The position numbers were made by a program, and so were the translations under genes. This document shows, in pieces, positions 1 to 11,080 of a stretch of 64,000 nt of DNA (position 1 is its first letter; every line of letters starts with the position of its first letter). Below the pieces are notes generated by a model, which ran no database searches, was not told the DNA's origin, and saw only the letters and a program-made list of their open reading frames with translations. The DNA lies in assembly GCF_002995495.1 (NCBI RefSeq), contig NZ_PVZV01000013.1, positions 1 to 64,000 on the forward strand. Direction: 5' to 3'. The stretch is from Actinocorallia populi. GTDB taxonomy: Bacteria > Actinomycetota > Actinomycetes > Streptosporangiales > Streptosporangiaceae.

Positions 1-50
1 GCGCCGATGGTACTGCACGGGAGACTGTGTGGGAGAGTAGGTCACCGCCG
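1..50 (+). rRNA. rrf: 5S ribosomal RNA, 3' end (partial)
   Basis: The first 50 bases match the conserved 3' end of actinobacterial 5S rRNA, with the segments GATGGTACTGC and GTGTGGGAGAGTAGG that close the molecule. The 5' part lies outside the window. A strong intrinsic terminator follows within 15 bases, as expected at the end of an rRNA operon. I place the mature 3' end near base 50 by comparison with the usual length; it could differ by a few bases. Confidence 0.9.
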
Positions 51-62
51 CAATCAACATCA

Positions 63-95
63 GGAAAGGCCCCGGACATCGTCCGGGGCCTTTCC
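63..95 (+). terminator. intrinsic terminator of the rRNA operon
   Basis: This is a perfect 15-bp stem (GGAAAGGCCCCGGAC pairing with GTCCGGGGCCTTTCC) closed by a three-base ATC loop, with TTT inside the 3' arm. It lies 12 bases past the 5S rRNA end and before a gene on the opposite strand, so it ends the rRNA transcript and may also act on the convergent phosphotransferase transcript. Confidence 0.88.
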
Positions 96-188
96 GCATT
101 TCCAGGAGTGTTTTCTCGTCGTTTCCCGGGCCGGGTGCGGCTGCTGGGAGCGGCCCGGAGGAGCGGTGTCCTCCGGGCCGCGGGGACG

Positions 189-1127
189 TCAGTGCAGGAC
201 GCCCAGTTCGGTCAGGCACTTCTCGAGGAGGCTTTCGAGGCGTTCGATCCCGGCCGGCGCCAGGAGCCGTCCGTGTTCCTCCGCGGGCAGCAGGTCGACC
301 ACGCACCGCAGGTCCCAGTACGGGTGGTGGTCGTAGTTGCCGCGCACCTGCTCGAAGGCGGCGCCGAACGCGTCGGCGGCCTCGTGTCCGTACCGCAGCA
401 GGAGGCTGCAGCGCATGTGGGCGACGTCGACGCCGATGGGCCCGTAGGAGGCACGGTCCCAGTCGACGATCCCGCACAGCCTCCCGCAGGCCCACAACGA
501 GTTGTCGGGGTGGTAGTCGCGGTGGATGAAGTGCGGGGTGAACTCCGGCTGGGGGTCTGTGGCGACCTCCAGGGCCTTGTCCCAGATCCCGGGGTTGCGG
601 GCGTGGAAGGGCGGCTGGCGGATCTGCAGCCGGTTGTGGGGCGTGTAGGGCGGCATCGTGGTGCCGCCCTTGACGTCGTGCAGGGTCACCAGCGCCGCGG
701 CGAGCTGGATGAGGTACTCGGAGAGGTCCTCGGGCATGGGCCGCGGCTGGTGACCCGGCAGCCGGGTGATGAGCAGCGCAGGGGCGTCACAGCGGCCTCC
801 GGAGGGGTCGGCGGCGATGAGCTGGGGGGTGGGGATCTCGCAGCCGGCCAGCAGGGCCAGGGCGGCTATCTCGCGTTCGGGCGGGAAGTCGGAGTCCCAG
901 TCGGTCCAGCGGCGCAGCACCAGCCGGTGCACGGTGCCGGAGCGGGTCTCGACGAGCAGGGCGTGGTTGGTGTGGCTCGTCCCGCCGGTGATGGGCCGGA
1001 TGGACTGCACCGCGCTGCCGGGGCCCAGGCACTCGCAGACCCAGCGCAGCGTCGCGTCGCCGGGCGGCCTGCCAAGGGGAAGTGCCCTGGGGATCTGAGC
1101 GTCCAGAGAGGCGTTGGCGGTGGTCAC
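189..1127 (-). CDS. phosphotransferase family protein (APH/choline kinase fold)
   Basis: This 312-residue protein has the aminoglycoside phosphotransferase fold. The catalytic-loop signature HRDYHPDN is followed by the metal-binding IVDWDRASYGP segment, the Brenner and DFG-equivalent motifs of the family. An N-terminal part carries the ITGGTSHTN nucleotide-binding loop and RLVLRRW, with the lysine-equivalent position. Family members phosphorylate small hydroxylated molecules, including antibiotics, choline, homoserine and sugars; the substrate cannot be read from sequence. The chosen start is a GTG giving VTTANASLD; the open frame continues upstream but through poorly coding sequence. There is no clear Shine-Dalgarno, so the start is uncertain. 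It is the last gene before the rRNA terminator and is transcribed towards it. Confidence 0.8.
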   Translation of the reverse strand: MTTANASLDAQIPRALPLGRPPGDATLRWVCECLGPGSAVQSIRPITGGTSHTNHALLVETRSGTVHRLVLRRWTDWDSDFPPEREIAALALLAGCEIPTPQLIAADPSGGRCDAPALLITRLPGHQPRPMPEDLSEYLIQLAAALVTLHDVKGGTTMPPYTPHNRLQIRQPPFHARNPGIWDKALEVATDPQPEFTPHFIHRDYHPDNSLWACGRLCGIVDWDRASYGPIGVDVAHMRCSLLLRYGHEAADAFGAAFEQVRGNYDHHPYWDLRCVVDLLPAEEHGRLLAPAGIERLESLLEKCLTELGVLH

Positions 1128-1204
1128 GGGTCCATGTAAACGGATGGAGAACGGGCAGAGGAGTGATTTTGCGAAGACCGAACGTAACACTTCACCGGTC
1201 GCGC

Positions 1205-1253
1205 ACGTGGCCTTACGGCGCGCTGAGTGCGCACAGCCGCCGCAAGGCCACGT
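1205..1253 (-). terminator. long hairpin behind the coiled-coil gene
   Basis: Ten-base perfect arms (ACGTGGCCTT and AAGGCCACGT) enclose a 29-base interior that can itself form further G-C pairs. It starts 14 bases past the stop of the coiled-coil gene on the minus strand, so it probably ends that transcript. There is no U-run, which is common for actinobacterial terminators. A processing or regulatory hairpin is the alternative. Confidence 0.5.
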
Positions 1254-1266
1254 CCGGTGGGTTCCG

Positions 1267-2757
1267 TTACTCCTTGCCGTCCCGGCGGGGGCGGAGGAGG
1301 GCCTCGGCGAGGGCGAGCATCGTCTCTTCGAGGGTGGCGAGGCGCTTGAGGACGTCCTGGTGCACGGCCGACACCTTCTTGCTGACGTCCTCCTGGACGC
1401 TGTCGACGCGCTTTCCGAGTTCCGTCTGCACGTACTCCGAGCGCTTGGCGACCTCTTCGTGCACCGCGTCGGAACGCTTGGAGACCTCGTCGTGCACGGC
1501 GTCGGAGCGCTTGATGACCTCGTCGAAGACGTTCTCGACACGTTTGGCGACGTCGTCGTGGATGTCGTCGAAACGCTTGGAGATGTCGTCGCGGACGCTC
1601 TCGAAGCGGCGTGCGACGTCGTCGTGGGCGCCGTCGAAACGTTTGTTGAAGTCCTCACGGACGCTTCCGACCTGCTTGCCGACGCCTTGCATGGCGTCGT
1701 CGACCCGGCGCATCAGGTCGTCCTGTATGCCGTCGACCCGGCGCTTGACCTCCTCCTGGACGGTACGGGTGGTGTCGTCCAGGCGGCGGGCCAGGTCGTG
1801 GTGGGCGGCGTCGACGATCTTGGTGATGGTGTCCTCGACCTCGCCCCGGTCGGGGCGGGAGCGCAGCTCCACGATGAGCGGGTCGGTGACCGTGCTGATC
1901 TGGCGCTCCAGCTCGTCGAAGCGCTCCTCGTAGTCGGGGGCGGGGCGCTGGGCCAGCTCGGCCAGCCTGCGGTGGACCTCCTTGATCTCCAGCGCGGCGG
2001 GGAGCTGGCCCACCCGCTCGCCGAGCGCGTCGAACCGGCTGTCGAAGCCGTCGATCTTGCCGGAGAGGCCTTCGAGGCGCCCGTCGATCCCGTCCAGCCG
2101 GCCGGTCAGGCCCTCGACGCGGCCGCCGAGCGCGGACAGCCCCTGGTCGGTGCGCTCGGCCAGATCGCCGAGGGAGCGCTCGACCCGGCCGGTGATGCCG
2201 GTGATGGTGTGCTCGAGCTTCTCCGAGCGGTGGCCGAGCTCGGCGAGGGACTTGTCGAGCCGGTTGAAGCGGATGGACGCCGCCTCCATGCTGCCCTGCA
2301 GTTTGTCCAGCCACTTGGTCATGTCGGACATGCGCTGGGAGGCGTGCTGGGTGGTGTCCATGAGGGCCTGGAGCCGGGAGAGGCTCTCGTCCACGTTCTC
2401 GGCGACGGCGCCGACGTCCGCCCACAGGGCGGGCAGCTCGCCCACCGGCTTGACCCGCTCGCCGACCGCCTCGATGTGCTCGGCGAGCCCCTCGGCCCAT
2501 TCCGGCGCCCGGCCGGTGAGCTCGTCCATCCTGCCCCGTACGCCGTCGAGCTGGCCGGCCAGGCCGCCGAGCTCGCGTTCCCGCACCTCCCGCAGCAGCC
2601 ACTCCATGCCCTCGAGCCGCTGGCGGATCTCGTCCAGGACCTGACCTTGTGAACGCGACTCGTACACATGGTCCTGCGCCGCCCTGGCGAGCAACTCCCG
2701 CATCCGGTCCGAGACCGGCTGACCCCCCGTCTGCAGGAAGTTGTGATTCGTTTCCAC
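1267..2757 (-). CDS. long coiled-coil protein with heptad and hendecad repeats
   Basis: This 496-residue protein is predicted to be almost entirely alpha-helical. Residues 212-251 follow a seven-residue pattern (GRLDGID, GRLEGLS, GKIDGFD). Residues 330-472 form 13 uninterrupted 11-residue units such as FDDIHDDVAKR, SDAVHDEVSKR and VDSVQEDVSKK. There is no signal peptide, membrane segment or enzyme motif. Eleven-residue periods give straight or slightly right-handed coiled coils, or amphipathic helices that bind membranes, as in LEA proteins and synucleins, so a cytoskeletal, scaffold or membrane-surface role is plausible but not shown. The GTG at 2757 is chosen because AAGGGG lies six bases upstream; a start at 2823 would add 22 residues without support. 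The flanking genes do not suggest a partner. Confidence 0.78.
   Translation of the reverse strand: METNHNFLQTGGQPVSDRMRELLARAAQDHVYESRSQGQVLDEIRQRLEGMEWLLREVRERELGGLAGQLDGVRGRMDELTGRAPEWAEGLAEHIEAVGERVKPVGELPALWADVGAVAENVDESLSRLQALMDTTQHASQRMSDMTKWLDKLQGSMEAASIRFNRLDKSLAELGHRSEKLEHTITGITGRVERSLGDLAERTDQGLSALGGRVEGLTGRLDGIDGRLEGLSGKIDGFDSRFDALGERVGQLPAALEIKEVHRRLAELAQRPAPDYEERFDELERQISTVTDPLIVELRSRPDRGEVEDTITKIVDAAHHDLARRLDDTTRTVQEEVKRRVDGIQDDLMRRVDDAMQGVGKQVGSVREDFNKRFDGAHDDVARRFESVRDDISKRFDDIHDDVAKRVENVFDEVIKRSDAVHDEVSKRSDAVHEEVAKRSEYVQTELGKRVDSVQEDVSKKVSAVHQDVLKRLATLEETMLALAEALLRPRRDGKE
1342..1770 (-). repeat. 13 tandem 33-base (11-residue) repeats inside the coiled-coil gene
   Basis: The units encode X-D/E-x-V-x-D/E-E/D-V-x-K-R with the basic pair closing almost every unit. 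The DNA units have diverged in third positions while the residue pattern is kept, so the array is old and held by selection at protein level. Copies 9 and 10 (SDAVHDEVSKR and SDAVHEEVAKR) are the most alike. Confidence 0.85.
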
Positions 2758-2920
2758 CGGTTGCCCCTTCTTGTGCCCGCCCCGGGAAATTCCGCCGGGG
2801 CGCGCAGTGATTTGGAAGACCATACTTTAGTGCTTGATCATGGAAATGCTGAGTCGCGCCGGTTAACGCAGAGAGTTTCAGAGAATCATGGAAATTGCGC
2901 GCCCTGGGGCGATGGTCCGA

Positions 2921-3151
2921 TCAGTCCCGGCGGTGGCGGCCCTCGTACGGAGCCGAGAAATGCCCGTTGTACTGCGGCGCGACCAGCGGATATTCAAGAT
3001 CGAAAACGCTGGTGTCGAGCAGCCGGAAGAGGCTCTGCTCGGTGACGAACACCCCTCTGCAGAACCCGCACTGGGCAATGGTGATTTCACCGTGCTGGTA
3101 GCTCGTCATTTCAGCACGGCATTTCGGGCAGAACAAGATCGCCTCGGTCAA
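2921..3151 (-). CDS. small zinc-ribbon protein (TFIIB-type zinc finger family)
   Basis: This short protein of about 76 residues opens with two cysteine pairs, FCPKCRAEM and QCGFCRGVF, spaced as in the zf-TFIIB family of bacterial single zinc ribbons. The rest (LFRLLD, LEYPLV) has no known motif. Proteins of this kind bind one zinc ion; their partners are mostly unknown. The start is a TTG at 3151 with a G-rich ribosome site seven bases upstream, which puts the first cysteine near residue 7 as in relatives. A GTG at 3181 or TTG at 3199 would add 10 to 16 residues. It precedes the coiled-coil gene by 163 bases on the same strand. Confidence 0.65.
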   Translation of the reverse strand: MTEAILFCPKCRAEMTSYQHGEITIAQCGFCRGVFVTEQSLFRLLDTSVFDLEYPLVAPQYNGHFSAPYEGRHRRD

Positions 3152-3244
3152 CGCCGACCCCCCGTCAGGCTGCTGTTTCACCCACACTAGTAACGGCAAT
3201 GCCGGAATGGCTGCATTGTTTGCCCGATCCTGGTGAGCTCGGCG

Positions 3245-4450
3245 TCAGCGTTTGGGTTTGGCGCACAGAAGGGCGACGGGGGAGTCGCCCACGCGGGTGA
3301 GGACCACGGTGCCGGCGGCCGAACCGGACGCGCAGGCCGGGCGGAGGTCGCGGTGCAGCCGGTCGAGGTCGGCGGCGAACCCGCGTTTCTTGAGCGTCAG
3401 CACACCGACGCCGTGGGCGCGCAGCGCGGCCTTGAGGCGCTTGACCGAGAACGGGATCACCTCGTGGACCTCGTAGGCGGCGGTGAAGGGCGTCTCCTTC
3501 AGCACGTCCGAGGTGATGTAGGCGATCCGGGGGTCGGCCAGGCCGCCCTCGACCAGCGCCGCGGCCTCGCCGACGAGGTGGGCGCGGATGACGGCGCCGT
3601 CCGGCTCGTACAGGTAGCGGCCCCAGGGGCGCACGGGGGGCGTGGACGGCGCGGGATCGGGGTCCAGGGTGTGCGTCAGGCCGCCCCGGAGCAGGGTGGC
3701 CCTGCGCGCGGGCCCCCGCGCGAGGCCGCCCAGCCAGATCGCGGCCTCCTTGACCTCGCCCTCGTCGGAGATCCACTCGGCGCACGCGCCCTCGGGGACG
3801 GCCTCGTGGGGGATGCCGGGCGCGACCTTGACGCAGCCCGCCGGGGCGCGGGAGGCGATTTCGAGCAGCGCGTCCAGCGGCGGCTCGTAGGCCCTGGGGT
3901 CGAACACGCGGCCGCGCGCCGTCCGCCGCCCGGGGTCGGCGAAGACCGCCGCGAAGCCCGCGGGGTCCTGGTCGAGCGCGTCGCCGACCCGGGCGCGGGC
4001 GAGCCCGTCGACGCCGAAGGCCGCCAGGTTGGCCGAGGCGACCGCGACGGTCAGCGGGTCGCGGTCCACGCCCGTCCCCTCGACCCCGGCGCGGGCGCGG
4101 AAGACGAGATCGGCGCCGACGCCGCAGCACAGCTCCAGCACCGCCCCCGCGCCCCCGGTGAACTCGGCGAACCGGGCGGCCCGGTGGGCGGCGACCGAGG
4201 CCCTGGTGGACTGCTCCAGGCCCTGCGGCGTGAAGTACATGCGCGCCGCGTCCGGGCCGAACTTGGCGGCGGCCCTGGCGCGCAGCCGCACCTGGCCGAG
4301 GGCCGCGCCGACCAGCTCCGCCGGGTACCGGGAGCGCAGGCGCGAGGCGGTCGCCAGCAGGGCCCGCTCCGAGACGTCCGACGCCGCCGCGGCGTCCAGC
4401 GCCTCCCGCCCGGCGGGCGTGAGCAGGGCCTCGAAATCGGCGATCTCCAT
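3245..4450 (-). CDS. class I SAM-dependent methyltransferase with THUMP-like C-terminal domain
   Basis: This 401-residue protein has an N-terminal helical region, then a Rossmann methyltransferase core with the SAM-binding loop VLELCCGVGADL and the acidic strand end GTGVDRDP. The segment VFADPGRRT has the position of the catalytic DPP/NPPY loop of nucleic-acid methyltransferases. The C-terminal third (EVIPFSVKRLKAALRA, then GVLTLKKRGF) resembles the THUMP-like domain found with this methyltransferase in actinobacteria. The likely substrate is RNA, but the target is unknown. ATG 4450 is used; the frame extends upstream to 4501 without a ribosome site. It diverges from groES, sharing a 190-base upstream region. 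Confidence 0.75.
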   Translation of the reverse strand: MEIADFEALLTPAGREALDAAAASDVSERALLATASRLRSRYPAELVGAALGQVRLRARAAAKFGPDAARMYFTPQGLEQSTRASVAAHRAARFAEFTGGAGAVLELCCGVGADLVFRARAGVEGTGVDRDPLTVAVASANLAAFGVDGLARARVGDALDQDPAGFAAVFADPGRRTARGRVFDPRAYEPPLDALLEIASRAPAGCVKVAPGIPHEAVPEGACAEWISDEGEVKEAAIWLGGLARGPARRATLLRGGLTHTLDPDPAPSTPPVRPWGRYLYEPDGAVIRAHLVGEAAALVEGGLADPRIAYITSDVLKETPFTAAYEVHEVIPFSVKRLKAALRAHGVGVLTLKKRGFAADLDRLHRDLRPACASGSAAGTVVLTRVGDSPVALLCAKPKR

Positions 4451-4482
4451 AAACCCAAGGTAGAGGCTTGAGGGGAGTCCGG

Positions 4483-4511
4483 TTGACTGTCCGGGAGGCA
4501 CGGAATAATCT
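4483..4511 (+). promoter_or_regulatory. likely sigma-70-type promoter of groES-groEL
   Basis: TTGACT at 4483-4488 is followed after 17 bases by TAATCT at 4506-4511, overlapping the AT-rich AATAAT. The spacing and -35 box fit a housekeeping promoter. It ends six bases before the CIRCE operator, the usual arrangement for HrcA repression. The transcription start is inferred. Confidence 0.6.
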
Positions 4512-4516
4512 CACGA

Positions 4517-4543
4517 CTGGCACTCTCCTGGTGAGAGTGCCAA
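4517..4543 (+). promoter_or_regulatory. CIRCE operator (HrcA repressor site)
   Basis: The inverted repeat CTGGCACTC-N9-GAGTGCCAA matches the CIRCE consensus TTAGCACTC-N9-GAGTGCTAA at most positions, with the exact nine-base spacer and eight of nine arm pairs intact. It lies between the promoter and groES and will be in the 5' untranslated RNA. The operon is therefore expected to be repressed by HrcA and released on heat or protein-folding stress. hrcA itself is not in the window. Confidence 0.92.
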
Positions 4544-4640
4544 TGCGACGAGCCCGGTCTGGCACCCGCGACGACAGGCCGGTCGAGGTCGCCTCCTTAA
4601 AGCAGACACGCACACTTCACAATCGAAGGGGAGGTTCGAC

Positions 4641-4949
4641 ATGTCGACCGCCACCAAGGTTGTTCTCAAGCCGCTCGAGGACCGCATCGTGGTCCAGCCC
4701 CTCGAGGCAGAGACCACCACCGCCTCCGGCCTGGTCATCCCGGACACCGCCAAGGAGAAGCCCCAGGAGGGCACCGTCGTGGCCGTGGGCCCCGGCCGGG
4801 TCGACGACAAGGGCGCCCGCGTCCCCATGGACGTGGCCGTCGGCGACGTCGTCCTGTACTCCAAGTACGGCGGCACCGAGGTGAAGTACAGCGGCGAGGA
4901 GTACCTCGTGCTCTCCGCCCGCGACGTCCTCGCGGTCGTCGAGAAGTAG
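4641..4949 (+). CDS. groES: co-chaperonin GroES (Hsp10)
   Basis: This 102-residue protein is the seven-subunit lid of the GroEL chaperonin. It has the family pattern [11 protein letters not shown] near the N-terminus, the mobile loop around [19 protein letters not shown] that docks on GroEL, and the closing VLAVVEK. Length is normal for actinobacteria. The start ATG has a strong AAGGGGAGG ribosome site eight bases upstream. It is the first gene of the operon under the CIRCE element, with groEL 125 bases downstream. Confidence 0.98.
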   Translation: MSTATKVVLKPLEDRIVVQPLEAETTTASGLVIPDTAKEKPQEGTVVAVGPGRVDDKGARVPMDVAVGDVVLYSKYGGTEVKYSGEEYLVLSARDVLAVVEK

Positions 4950-5059
4950 TCACGGCGGCGCCCCGCCGCACTGAGCGCGGCGGGCGCGCCGATCGGTTTT
5001 CGCTCCGCCCCGGCGGCCCCCTGGGCGGCCGGGGCGGAGTCTTCCGACCCGAGGAATGA

Positions 5060-6700
<1,641 letters not shown>

Positions 6701-6714
6701 CCCGCTGACGGAGG

Positions 6715-6747
6715 ACCCCCATGGAACCCGGTTTCCATGGGGGTTTT
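6715..6747 (+). terminator. intrinsic terminator of groES-groEL
   Basis: A 12-bp perfect stem (ACCCCCATGGAA with TTCCATGGGGGT) with a six-base loop is followed by TTT. It begins 14 bases past the groEL stop and separates the chaperonin operon from sigD. Confidence 0.88.
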
Positions 6748-6842
6748 CTGTATTCAAAACATGGTTTCAACGGACACGGCCCGGCAATGTGACCATTCTG
6801 TTGTCGTCACCGGTGAAGACATGAATCATTTCCCTGGGCATA

Positions 6843-7490
6843 GTGCTCTATGTGACGGAGGCTGCGATCGCCGGGACCGAGAGCGCTCACCTTCTGGTGC
6901 CGCGCCAGTCCCGAAGTGGGGAAAGCGAGCCTGACCTGCGGGAACTGGCGAGTCTCGCGGTACAGGGGGATGCCGGGGCCACCGAGGTGCTCATCGGGCG
7001 GGTGCGGCCGATGGTGGTGCGTTATTGCCGGGCCCGGCTCGGCCGGGTTTCGGGGCAATATCACGCCGCGGACGATGTGGCGCAGGAAGTGTGCATCGCG
7101 GTTCTCTCGGCGTTGCCGAGATATCGCGACATGGGGCGCCCGTTCGCCTCGTTCGTGTTCGGCATCGCGGCGCACAAGATCGCGGACGCGCTGCGCAGCG
7201 CCGTCCGCACCGCGGTGCCGACCGAGGACCTGCCCGACGGGCCGGACGAGCGGCCCGGCCCGGAGGAGACCGTCGTGCGGTACCTGGAGGCCGAACAGGC
7301 CAGGGACCTGCTGCACCGGCTGCCCGGCCAGCAGCGCGAGCTGGTGCTGCTGCGGGTGGTCGCGGGGCTGTCGGCGGAGGAGACGGGTAATGTGCTCGGC
7401 ATGACCGCGGGCGCCGTCCGGGTGGCGCAGCACCGGGCGCTGGCGCGCCTGCGTGCGATGGCGGTGGCGATGGAGGAGTCGAGTCGGTGA
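6843..7490 (+). CDS. sigD: ECF RNA polymerase sigma factor, SigD family
   Basis: This sigma factor of about 212-215 residues has region 2 ([20 protein letters not shown], then [19 protein letters not shown], for -10 recognition) and region 4 ([22 protein letters not shown], then [16 protein letters not shown], the -35 helix-turn-helix). A short acidic linker separates them. Position next to groES-groEL and followed by an RsdA-like gene and a DUF5319 gene matches the SigD locus of mycobacteria. Two in-frame GTG starts, 6843 and 6852, are possible; neither has a good ribosome site, so a leaderless message is possible. Its stop overlaps the next start by four bases, implying translational coupling with the anti-sigma factor. 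Confidence 0.88.
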   Translation: MLYVTEAAIAGTESAHLLVPRQSRSGESEPDLRELASLAVQGDAGATEVLIGRVRPMVVRYCRARLGRVSGQYHAADDVAQEVCIAVLSALPRYRDMGRPFASFVFGIAAHKIADALRSAVRTAVPTEDLPDGPDERPGPEETVVRYLEAEQARDLLHRLPGQQRELVLLRVVAGLSAEETGNVLGMTAGAVRVAQHRALARLRAMAVAMEESSR

Positions 7491-7936
7491 CCACGGGATC
7501 CGGGGACGGCGAGCCCGTTGATCTCCGGTCCCTGCGCGCCGTCGACGCCCTGTTCGACCGGCTCGCCGAGCGCAGGTCCGACCCCGCGGGCGAGCAGGAC
7601 GCCGCCGTGCGGCTGCTGCTGAGCCTGCTGGAGGACGTGGACGCCGCGGAGGAGGCGCCCCGCGTGGCGCCGGAGGCGTGGGAGCCCCTGTGCGCGCCGG
7701 GCGCGTCCCGGCGCAGCGGAGGCTCCCTGGGCGTGCGGGCGGCGGTCGCCGTCGGCGTGGCCTCGGCGGTGCTGGCGACGGGCGGGGTCGCGGCCGGCTG
7801 GAAGCCGGACGGCGGTCCCCAGTCGGGCCACAGCGCCGGCGCCGGGGTCAAGGGCGGCCCCGCCCCGCCGGAGCGGGGTCAGGAGCGCCCGCCGGACTCC
7901 CGGCCCTCCTCGCTGTCGATCACCCCGTCGACGTAG
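7487..7936 (+). CDS. rsdA: anti-sigma-D factor RsdA-like membrane protein
   Basis: This 149-residue protein has a cytoplasmic N-terminal part of about 80 residues ([19 protein letters not shown], then [16 protein letters not shown]), one membrane segment ([21 protein letters not shown]) and a short proline-rich outer tail. This is the layout of RsdA, which holds SigD at the membrane until regulated proteolysis frees it. The N-terminus has no zinc-binding HxxxCxxC motif, agreeing with the RsdA rather than the ZAS class. It begins in a GTGA overlap with sigD. Its last 58 bases are antisense to the DUF5319 gene, so the two transcripts collide. Confidence 0.8.
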   Translation: MTTGSGDGEPVDLRSLRAVDALFDRLAERRSDPAGEQDAAVRLLLSLLEDVDAAEEAPRVAPEAWEPLCAPGASRRSGGSLGVRAAVAVGVASAVLATGGVAAGWKPDGGPQSGHSAGAGVKGGPAPPERGQERPPDSRPSSLSITPST

Positions 7937-8274
7937 CCCCTGGCGTACTCCCAGGTGACGTAGTCGACCGGGTCGGGGTTGAGGGCCGGCTCGTGCACCC
8001 GGGGCTGCCCCTCCTCCAGGAGGTGGCGCAGGTTGCCTCTCAGCAGCTCCCAGTCGATGTAGTGGGTCTTGCCGCAGTCCTCGCACTCCACTGTGAGACC
8101 GCGCACACCGAGCGGCTCCAGCAGGGTGCGGAAGACCTCCAGGTCGGTGAGGTCGGCGAGCACGTCCTCGCGCTCCGCCGGGCTCAGCGGAGCGATCTCT
8201 TCGAGCTCGCCGAGGGCGGCGGCCGGGTCGTCCGGGTCGCCTGCGAACGGGTCGAGCGGAGTTTCGTCGTGCAC
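7879..8274 (-). CDS. DUF5319 family protein
   Basis: This 131-residue acidic soluble protein is of unknown function. It is related by position and pattern (ECEDCGKTHYIDWELLRGNL) to the mycobacterial gene between rsdA and guaB2 (Rv3412 in M. tuberculosis, recalled from memory). The single CxxC pair could bind metal but there is no second pair in the chain. The start is GTG 8274. It is the only minus-strand gene inside this conserved block: its 3' end overlaps rsdA by 58 bases and its 5' end lies about 108 bases from guaB, which diverges from it. Confidence 0.8.
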   Translation of the reverse strand: MHDETPLDPFAGDPDDPAAALGELEEIAPLSPAEREDVLADLTDLEVFRTLLEPLGVRGLTVECEDCGKTHYIDWELLRGNLRHLLEEGQPRVHEPALNPDPVDYVTWEYARGYVDGVIDSEEGRESGGRS

Positions 8275-8301
8275 GACTCCAAACTACTGCGCCGGGCGTG
8301 A

Positions 8302-9879
<1,578 letters not shown>

Positions 9880-9920
9880 ACTCTCTTGGTTCGTTACCCA
9901 CAGGGTTGCAGAAGGGTCTG

Positions 9921-11039
9921 ATGGTGGCAGCTGAGGTTGAGATCGGACGCGGCAAGAGCGGGCGCCGGGCGTATGCCTTCGACGAGATCGGCATCGTCCC
10001 CTCGCGCCGGACGCGCGACCCCGAGGAGGTCAGCGTCGCCTGGCAGATCGACGCCTACCGGTTCGAGATCCCGCTGCTGGTCGCGCCGATGGACAGCGTG
10101 GTCAGCCCGGCCACGGCGATCGCGGTCGGCCGGCTGGGCGGTCTGGGGGTGCTCGACCTCGAGGGCCTGTGGACCCGCTACGACGACCCCGAGCCGCTGC
10201 TGGCCGAGATCGCGGACCTGCCCGACGAGCAGGCCACCCGGCGGCTCCAGGAGGTCTACCAGGAGCCGATCAAGGAGGAGCTGATCGGGCGGCGGATCGC
10301 GGAGATCCGGGAGGCAGGGGTCACCGTGGCGGCCTCCCTGTCGCCGCAGCGCACCGCCCGCTACTCCAAGGCGGTCGTGGACGCCGGGGTCGATCTCTTC
10401 GTCATCCGCGGCACCACGGTCTCGGCCGAGCACGTCTCGGGCCGCGCCGAGCCGCTGAACCTCAAGCAGTTCATCTACGAGCTGGACGTGCCGGTGATCG
10501 TCGGCGGCTGCGCCACCTACCAGGCGGCCCTGCACCTGATGCGCACCGGCGCGGCGGGCGTGCTGGTCGGCTTCGGCGGCGGCTCGGCCCACACCACCCG
10601 CGACGTGCTGGGCGTGGCGGTCCCCATGGCGACCGCGGTGGCGGACGTCGCGGCGGCCCGCCGCGACTACATGGACGAGTCCGGCGGCCGGTACGTGCAC
10701 GTGATCGCCGACGGCGGCATGCGCTCGTCCGGCCACATCGCCACGGCCATCGCCTGCGGCGCGGACGCGGTGATGATCGGCTCGCCGATCGCACGGGCGG
10801 CCGAGGCGCCGGGCCGCGGCCACCACTGGGGCAGCGAGGCCCACCACGGCGACGTGCCGCGCGGCACGCGGTTGTCGCTGGGCACGATCGGCACCCTGGA
10901 GCAGATCCTGTTCGGCCCCTCGCACGTGGCGGACGGCTCGATGAACCTCATCGGCGCCCTGCGGCGGGCGATGGCGACCTCCGGCTACACCGAGGTGAAG
11001 GACTTCCAGCGCGTCCAGGTGGTCGTCGAGGACAGGTAG
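9921..11039 (+). CDS. guaB3: GuaB3 family IMP dehydrogenase-related protein
   Basis: This 372-residue protein has the IMPDH TIM barrel (PLLVAPMDSVVSPATA, VIADGGMRSSGHIATAIACGADAVMIGS) but no CBS insert. At the position of the catalytic loop it reads GGGSAHTTR, so the active-site cysteine is replaced by His224, and the usual mobile flap is not visible. It is therefore unlikely to use the normal thioimidate mechanism, although the nucleotide site appears kept. The role of GuaB3 proteins in actinobacteria is not settled. ATG 9921 and GTG 9924 are both possible, with AGAAGGG just upstream. It sits directly behind guaB as in mycobacteria. Confidence 0.9.
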   Translation: MVAAEVEIGRGKSGRRAYAFDEIGIVPSRRTRDPEEVSVAWQIDAYRFEIPLLVAPMDSVVSPATAIAVGRLGGLGVLDLEGLWTRYDDPEPLLAEIADLPDEQATRRLQEVYQEPIKEELIGRRIAEIREAGVTVAASLSPQRTARYSKAVVDAGVDLFVIRGTTVSAEHVSGRAEPLNLKQFIYELDVPVIVGGCATYQAALHLMRTGAAGVLVGFGGGSAHTTRDVLGVAVPMATAVADVAAARRDYMDESGGRYVHVIADGGMRSSGHIATAIACGADAVMIGSPIARAAEAPGRGHHWGSEAHHGDVPRGTRLSLGTIGTLEQILFGPSHVADGSMNLIGALRRAMATSGYTEVKDFQRVQVVVEDR

Positions 11040-11049
11040 CACGGCCCGC

Positions 11050-11080
11050 GGGCGGGGGCGTCCCGGACGCCGCCCCGCCC
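11050..11080 (+). terminator. GC-rich hairpin behind guaB3
   Basis: GGGCGGG-GGCGTCC pairs with GGACGCC-GCCCCGCCC, with slight slippage in the outer part and a tiny loop. It lies ten bases past the guaB3 stop and before the glpD promoter region. No U-run follows, so termination is inferred from position and stem strength. Confidence 0.45.

Noticed and set aside
1114-2652. 512-residue plus-strand reading frame opposite the coiled-coil gene
   Set aside because: It is the mirror image of a real GC-rich gene, with Val/Leu/Gly/Asp-dominated composition and no start signal; the minus-strand frame has a clear repeat pattern and a ribosome site.
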